Positions 57,881 to 64,000 of a stretch of DNA of 64,000 nt are shown here, piece after piece. This DNA comes from Przewalskia tangutica (lineage: Eukaryota > Streptophyta > Magnoliopsida > Solanales > Solanaceae), in the NCBI GenBank assembly GCA_029844215.1, contig CM056732.1, forward strand, positions 48,965,007 to 49,029,006. Reading direction: 5' to 3'. The stretch's first letter is position 1, and each line of letters opens with the position of its first letter. The translations under genes were made by a program, and so were the position numbers. Under the pieces are notes generated by a model, which worked only from the letters and a program-made list of their open reading frames with translations, searched no databases and was not told the origin of the DNA.

Positions 57881-58986
57881 GAACCTCTCTTATAAGCACG
57901 CTCTCTTCACATGGCCCGACGGCGCAGAATAACAAGCTCCTCGTACTACGACACTCCCGAAATGCGGTCTACCACATCGACCACACCGAGGTAGGGTGAT
58001 CGCATCGCCAACACCCTACTCCTGAACATCCAAACACAGGAGCCCCGACGCTCTGAATATCCCGGTCCCGGCCGCGGAGGACCACTCAGAATGGCGGAGG
58101 TACAAAACTAGTATCTTCGTGGCGGTCCGCCTCGAAGGTCGCAAAATATCCGCCGTCTTGGCCTTTTCTGTGGCCGTCCACCTGCGTCGACCGCTGCCTC
58201 GCACGCAGTCATGAGTCAGATGCGGGCAATGTCCATGCGGTGAAGGAAACACCGAACAACTCTGCTAGGTAATCATCGAGCCTCAGAACATATCGGTGCA
58301 CTCGATCCTCCATACTAGCTACTAATGCGGAACATACCGCCAATGAGTCGAACTCACATCAGACTCCCAATCAGACGCCTGCCTCAACATCAAAAATGTT
58401 TACCCGAGCCCTCATCATACGCGAGGCAAGAAATGTGCCGGAAGGCCCCAAAACTCATCCCCAAACGGTGGAAGTGCATGCTCTCCCGAAAGCTCCACGA
58501 AGTCAAACTAATCGGCGGTGTCACGCGGTGATGCGAACTAAATGTCACGCAGACTCGGTCTGAAGCCTTGATCACCCGCGTGATCCTCTGAATCGACGGA
58601 TGAACTCCTGCGGATCATCCTCCGCCTCGACGTAAAACTCAAAGCGGGCTACAACTAAGAAATCCGTAGCCTCAAATCACCGCCTCGGGTGCTACAGTCT
58701 TCTTTGGAGCCCCGGCTAACTGCGTCCGGCCCACTTATCCTCATATCTGCCACCTCGCCAATAATCGCCATCTCTCATGACCCGTCTCCGCTCGGTGTGG
58801 GGCTGGAGGCTCGAGTATCGTAGTCTCGGGCCCACCGCCGCGTTTCTAAACTCTTTGGTCTTTGGCGGCGCGCAAAACTCGCCGTCAAGACTACTCAGTC
58901 TTGGCCGCTCGCGCCTCGTGCTCCTCAATCCCACTAGCAGCCTCCTGCCGCCTTGCCTCTTCGGGCCTGGTTGCCTTCGCAGGCAT
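57880..58986 (-). pseudogene. Element F gag with zinc knuckle, frameshifted
   Basis: Start ATG at 58986-58984, 198 nt after the LTR. Readable blocks: DPQEFIRRF-like then VIKASDRVCVTFSSHHRVT (58575 on), TSWSFRESMHFHRLG, EDRVHRYVL and DDYLAE (near 58310-58260), and a CxRCGRPHFG knuckle near 57980-57940 with a second knuckle behind it. This is a complete-length gag layout with scattered indels; no other gene is present in the element. Confidence 0.75.
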
Positions 58987-59094
58987 AATCGGTAAAACGA
59001 AACACGCCGGAGGGTCCAACTTACAACATGGCTCTAAGGCACGATCTCGTAATGAGAAGAATGGAAACCAATCCTAAATGTCCTATAGCCTCAC

Positions 59095-59128
59095 GATTAT
59101 AGATGTGGTGCACAACACACCGATAATC
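59095..59128 (-). promoter_or_regulatory. Leader hairpin with GTGCAC loop palindrome (F)
   Basis: 34-nt inverted repeat, GATTAT/ATAATC outer stem and GTGTG/CACAT-type inner stem, loop TTGTGCAC. 41 nt after the primer-binding site at 59170-59180. Confidence 0.75.
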
Positions 59129-59169
59129 AAGACTCTACTAGACACGGTCAGACACTTTCAGGATTAATC

Positions 59170-59180
59170 GCTCGATACCA
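59170..59180 (-). promoter_or_regulatory. Element F primer-binding site
   Basis: Minus-strand TGGTATCGAGC, identical to that of A, B and E. Confidence 0.85.
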
Positions 59181-59184
59181 CTTT

Positions 59185-62100
59185 TGTAACGCCCGAAACG
59201 GGCACATCGGTGCCTTACCGGGCACCTAGTGATACAACATCGAGAAAATCAGCGAATATAAAACATGAATCATGAAACAAGAGATATCATAAGTAAAGCA
59301 ACTAAACAAACGCTTGCCTTGGTGTATATACATAAACCCGACAGCTTATCCTTTACAAACCTCGCCACAACAGCGATTACTTAAGATTTATACAACAACT
59401 ATGACGGGACGGGGCGCCATACCTGAATGTACAAGAACCTACAACTCAGTGGAACACATAATAAAGATAAGCCTCCGCGAAACGGAGCTTCCAAAACGCC
59501 AACGTGATCCTACTGGCGATCGATACCATGTACTTACTGCGGCATGAACGCAAATTTCCGGAGGTCGATGACAGTACCAAGTATGTGAAATCAGAAAATC
59601 AGAAATGAAATCATACTAGTCTATATAAAGCGAGAGACATGTATGATAACCAACTACGATTCACAACATAACGATCAAGTCGTGGACTCACGCCTCAAAG
59701 TCACCACTCAAATATAACTACGGGTCTCACGCCACCACATCCATCATGTTCGCATCACGGCCCACGTGCCGAATCTGACATCGGTGTAGACATGTCCATG
59801 ATGCAACACACAATAATAAGGCCGCATGGCCACATGCCCTGACAAAGACGGTGTAGACATGCCCATGTAACCTCAACAACAATATACTAGGTAGTCAACC
59901 CCGCGCACGCCACATGCCCCGGAATACAACATCGGTGTAGACACGCCCATGGAACGAAATAACCATATATCGTAATCAACGCCGCGTGCCACATGCCGAA
60001 TACAACATCGGTGTAGACACGCCCATGGAATGAAATAACCATATATCGGTAATCAACCCGCCGCACGCCACGCCCTGGATCGCGTGGTGTAGACATGTCC
60101 ATGGACATCAATAAGATAAGAATCAAATGGAAACATACGTGGAATTCTCCATCACCGCCAAAGACGCCCAAGTAAGTTCTCAATAAGTCAACCGCCATCG
60201 AGAGAGCGGTAACACGTAAATACCACACTTGCACAAAGGCTATCATCACAAGCATAGGCAGTTTCACAACAACAAGCATAGGCAAGTTTCACAACAACAA
60301 GCATAGGCAAGTTTCACACAACTCAAGGTACTTTCATTTTATGCCAAAGTCCTGTTTTAACCCCAAAGTACTACATACGTTAAGTCCTTTTAAAGAGATC
60401 CATTACTTTTATAAAAGTCACCCGATACGTAGTATTAGAATGACCAACCCACATTCCTTTCAAAATCAAGTAACAACATTCTTTCCTAAGTTCGGTTTGC
60501 CTAGTTTCAATTACTCAAGTTTCTCATTTTCAAATGGTTTCATAGTTCATAAACTTAATCACTGATTTCCTTTTTGAACAATTGAGTAGGTTATTCTTGT
60601 TTACAACATTCTTATTACCGCGACCGTGATCTAGAAAATGTATATCATTTTGTCTCATCTTAGTTTCTATGCGGATGGAGGTTTCTACGGTTTTAATACA
60701 ATACATCATTATTCAATACATTTTCCTTTATTAACGCGGTGGTCCTGTCGATACACATTCGATTTCAAATCAGAAACATAAAACCAAGTACTCATTACTC
60801 ACGAATGAGGTTTCACACAAACATCCACATTAAAACAAATAAGTTAAGTCTCTTATCTCATAAGATCAAGTCTCTTAACTTCTAACATCAGTAAACTATT
60901 TTCTTTACCTCTCTTAAGACATTATACCTAACTCCCCATAAAGCTAGTATAACTCTTTTTAAAACCTTTAAAACCAAGTGTTATTTTCCCTTAAAACGAT
61001 TTATAAATCTTTGAAATACATCAAGTTCTTTATTATAACAAGCCGCTTATAATTCACATCATTCCTCTTTTAAAAACCACAAAGTATTTTAAACACACGT
61101 ACGTCACCGCACTCACATAGTTACACACATATCATGCTAGAAGAGATAGGAAGAGGTTCACATACCTCGCGACGAGTATCGACTAATAGCAAAACGCTCC
61201 AAACAATGGCTACTCCTCAAGCCAAGTAAATCGCGCCACACGTAGTACTTCAACCTATAAGGCCACAAGGCGCCCATTATCATCTAGCCACAACGTAGAA
61301 TATTCTACGTAAATTCGAAGATCTCCCGCCACAACAGAAATCTCCTTCTCTATCGAGGCCGGCTACCCAAGCCAACCAGTGGGGTTTTACACGCCTAACC
61401 GACGTGTACAATTCTACTACAGAATACTACACAAGTCTCATCTGATACTCTATGTAATTACAATTCGATTCGATTTAATTCTTCAGCTTAAGTCAAAAGA
61501 CATTGCCACGATTTAAGTATAGTTCTATATATAGTATACTTCAACTATATATTCTAACAACATGTAATTTCCAATTACAATGAAGAACGAGAGTGTTTAC
61601 CTCGATAAGCCCATAATTATCCAAGTTAAACGTCGATCCTTAGCAACGCTTAGCTCCAACTCGGTGCTCCACCCCGCTCAAACAACCCTTGAAGTTCTAA
61701 CCAACTTCTACTTAAATACTTCAACCAATCAATGAAGATTTTCTTAGGGTTTCGGTTTGAGACTAAAGTGGACAAAAGGTAGTATTTCTGACTCTACGTA
61801 TAGAGGTAACTTTGGAATACTACAAGGTAAAGGCTAAGGTATTTTGGGCATTATAACAATACTGGAGGAGTATTTCAATACCACAAAGGGGATGTATAAT
61901 ACGAACAACTAGGCTAGTGGGGTACCCCACGGCTAGACTCACAAGGGGAGGAGACCTCTCTGCCAAGCTCCACAAAGGGAAGGGCTTGGACGAATTTCAA
62001 CACAAAGGGAGAGATTTCAAGACTTGGAAATGATTTTTGGATGAAGAAAGTTCATCAACTAAGGGGTATTTATAGCAAACCCAAAGGCCAACCAATGGCC

Positions 62101-62492
62101 AAGATTTAGTAAGTGCAAGGCAAGTGTAAGGCCAAGATCAAGCCAAGTGCACCCACAAACACTCCACAAAACACTCCACAAAACAAGCCACAAACTAGGC
62201 ACAAAGGGAGCCAATCGGCAAGCGCCAACCAGGCCTCTTGGGCGCAAATCGTCCAACCCACCATTTGTTTGCTTCAATGAGGTGACACATGTCACCTCCC
62301 GCTGGTCCAAAATGTTTCGTCTCGGAAAAATCCGCAAAAATTAAAAATGACATAGCCGAAATTCCCTACGAAAGTGGAAACGTTTTCGGCGAAAACGACT
62401 TAATCACTTGTGCTCAAATCGAATCCAATGCCTAACTTAAGGCTCACCAGACGCACGTCCATACGTGCATACTCACAAAATACGGTATAACA
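59185..62492 (-). repeat. Element F 5' LTR
   Basis: 3,308 bp. TATA at 62067-62074 (minus), donor-like motif at 61596-61638, tandem module 59690-60110, 25-bp repeats 60248-60320. Collinear with 53756-57033. Confidence 0.9.
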
Positions 62493-63598
62493 CCGCTACT
62501 GCTGCCAACAACTCCAAGGGGATTACACGCCTAACCTGACGTACAATTCTACCTCACAATAATACTACACAAGTCTCAGTAAATCTCTAATGTAAATACA
62601 GTTCAATCCTTTATAATAATCCTTCCAATATATCTTATACTTAATTCTAAACTACTACAATATGTAATATCCAATTACAATAGGGGGACACAGATCATTA
62701 CTTCGATAAGCCCAAAATTATCCAAGATTATATGTCGATCCTGAGCAACGTTTAGCTCCAATTCCTTACGCTCCAACCCGCTCCAAGCGACCCTTAGAAG
62801 TTTCTAAACAACTTCTCTTAACACTTCAACCAATCTAGGAAGATTTTTCTAGGGTTTCACTTTGCGACTATTGGAATAAAGTAGTATTTCCGGGCTCCTA
62901 GTATTGAAATAACTTTGGAATACAACTAGGGATACTAGGCTAAGGTATTTGGGATTATACAATAATACTTGAAGTATTTTCTACACAAGTGGGGGAGGTT
63001 GGACGAAACAACTACAAAGGGAGGGGAGTATTTTTACCTTGGAAAGTCTTAAGTGTGGGATGAAATTACTCTTGCACTAAGGGGGTATTTATAGAGAATT
63101 CAAGGGTCAAGATCTATGCAAGTGTGTGGTCAAGATTGGGCCATGTGTGTGTGGGTCCCACCACACCACATGGCCAACGAAATTTAGCTCCAAGTGTCAT
63201 GGCTATTTTCGGCCATGATGATGGCTAGCCACTGGTCCTCCACCGCCGGCGTGCCCGTGGGGTGACACGTGTCGCCCGACTCGCCCAAAATATTTCGTCT
63301 TCCGAAAATATCCAAAATACCGAAAATCTCAAAAACAAAGTGGGCCCCACAAAATCGTAAATTTCTCCCGTGGGTCCCACGTGACCATTTCCGAAAATAA
63401 AATCTCATAATTCTAATATAATCTAAGAAGTCCAAATACCAAATCTGGGAATCCAATTCCCATTAACGAACCTTTTTCCTTCACAAAACCCGGAAACTTT
63501 TCCGTCAAAAATTCACATCTTTCTTTCTTTCCAATATTACTGGCGTATTCTCGTACGTACGTCCTCACATACATACCCTGGAACTACGGGGTATAACA
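62493..63598 (-). repeat. Element G 3' LTR, start part (beyond F)
   Basis: Begins after the F LTR and runs to TGTTATACC at 63598. TATA at 63086-63093 (minus) and a donor-like motif at 62697-62740 with a changed exon-side base. Completes the LTR piece at 51830-53755. Confidence 0.8.
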
Positions 63599-64000
63599 TT
63601 CTTCCCCCCTTAGAAACATTCATCCCGAATGTTCCTTTTAAGTCTCCAAACGTACTTGCGCCGGTATAGTCTCCACTACTACACTTACAAAACTGATCAT
63701 GCCACCAACGGCCAGAATATAACATGTGCGCAAAACTCAAATCCAAGCCAACGAGGAATCACCTCTAACATCACAAAAAAAGCTCCCACCCATGGTCTAA
63801 AGGATACTCCCTTCGCATCTTCACTTCACAAAAGAAATGATCATTTCCGTTCTCATAACACATGTTCGCTTCTTTCCTTACTCGTCGTACCATTCTCGTA
63901 CACCTGAACTCTTTCTATTACACGTACCACACTTCGCCATTCGCTCAATTTTCCCTAAGGCCATTCCCGACGACCACGATCTGGTTCTGGTCGAACGCAC
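63599..64000 (-). other. Element G polypurine tract and start of internal region
   Basis: Minus-strand CTAAGGGGGGAAGAA lies beside the LTR. The hairpin arms are 63615-63622 (one changed base) and 63626-63633. The following 370 bp resemble F 57065-57320 in wording and have no pol motif, suggesting that G may be of the same pol-less type. Confidence 0.6.

Larger units (their letters stand above)
53756..62492 (-). mobile_element. Element F: gag-only Ty3 element with 3.3-kb LTRs
   Basis: 3' LTR 53756-57033, internal 57034-59184 (2.15 kb), 5' LTR 59185-62492. Primer-binding site, leader hairpin, gag and polypurine tract are present; no protease, RT, RNase H or integrase motif exists in the short internal region. 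LTRs are nearly identical in AT-rich parts. No clear target duplication was found (left AAGTT, right CCGCT). Such an element would need enzymes from elsewhere. Confidence 0.85.
51830..64000 (-). mobile_element. Element G: Ty3 element, 3' LTR and start of internal part, carrying element F
   Basis: 3' LTR 51830-53755 plus 62493-63598 (about 3.0 kb in total) with F between; internal begins at 63599 and runs off the window. TGTTATACCCCG start at 63598, TGTCACGACCC end at 51830. The region before its LTR end is the D leader, so G sits in D. Confidence 0.75.

Overview
The window looks like nuclear DNA from a flowering plant, most probably Solanaceae. The basis is the intron-rich host gene, LINE/SINE 3' tails with the 'AAGGTCTGCGTACAC ... 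TTGTTG' signature common in Solanaceae, an Au-like SINE stub, and dense nested LTR retrotransposons. No bacterial features, CRISPR arrays, tRNA or rRNA genes were seen.

Region 1 (1-14,500) holds the only convincing cellular gene: a minus-strand gene of 15 coding exons (1273-14481) for a 439-residue, mostly coiled-coil protein of a conserved plant family. Every junction has GT/AG borders and the assembled frame is open (1,320 nt including the stop). Its ninth intron is about 8.3 kb and contains a broken L1-type LINE (ORF1 plus endonuclease/RT ORF2), a Tourist-like MITE inside the LINE ORF1, and an RTE-type LINE that itself carries a reverse-oriented copy of its own 3' tail. Introns 5 and 12 carry a LINE ORF2 3' fragment and a tiny Au-like SINE.

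Region 2 (14,500-16,780) is the upstream flank of that gene, then a degraded Ty1/copia 3' end on the minus strand (LTR with a 43-bp palindrome, RNase H, RT) and a piece of an unrelated LTR.

Region 3 (16,780-64,000) is a stack of Ty3/gypsy elements, probably Tekay-type chromoviruses, inserted into one another. Labels used here: Z is an LTR fragment; B (minus) lies in Z; A (plus) lies in the 3' LTR of B; D (minus) follows in Z; E (plus) lies in the gag gene of D; G (minus) lies in the 5' leader of D; F (minus) lies in the 3' LTR of G. B and E keep gag, protease, RT, RNase H, integrase and chromodomain remnants. F carries gag only, D shows only gag, and A keeps a degraded pol without a recognisable RT. 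LTRs are long (2.3-3.7 kb).

Despite strongly diverged LTR bodies, the elements share modules: an 11-nt primer-binding site, a leader hairpin with a GTGCAC loop palindrome about 45 nt after it, a gag start about 200 nt after the LTR, a hairpin next to the polypurine tract, tandem repeats 0.55-1.1 kb from the LTR end, and a splice-donor-like motif. This shared set across gag-pol and gag-only elements is the most interesting signal. The recently duplicated LTR pairs match closely in AT-rich parts but differ by many small indels at CG, CAG and CTG sites, so some broken frames may be base-calling artefacts at methylated cytosines.
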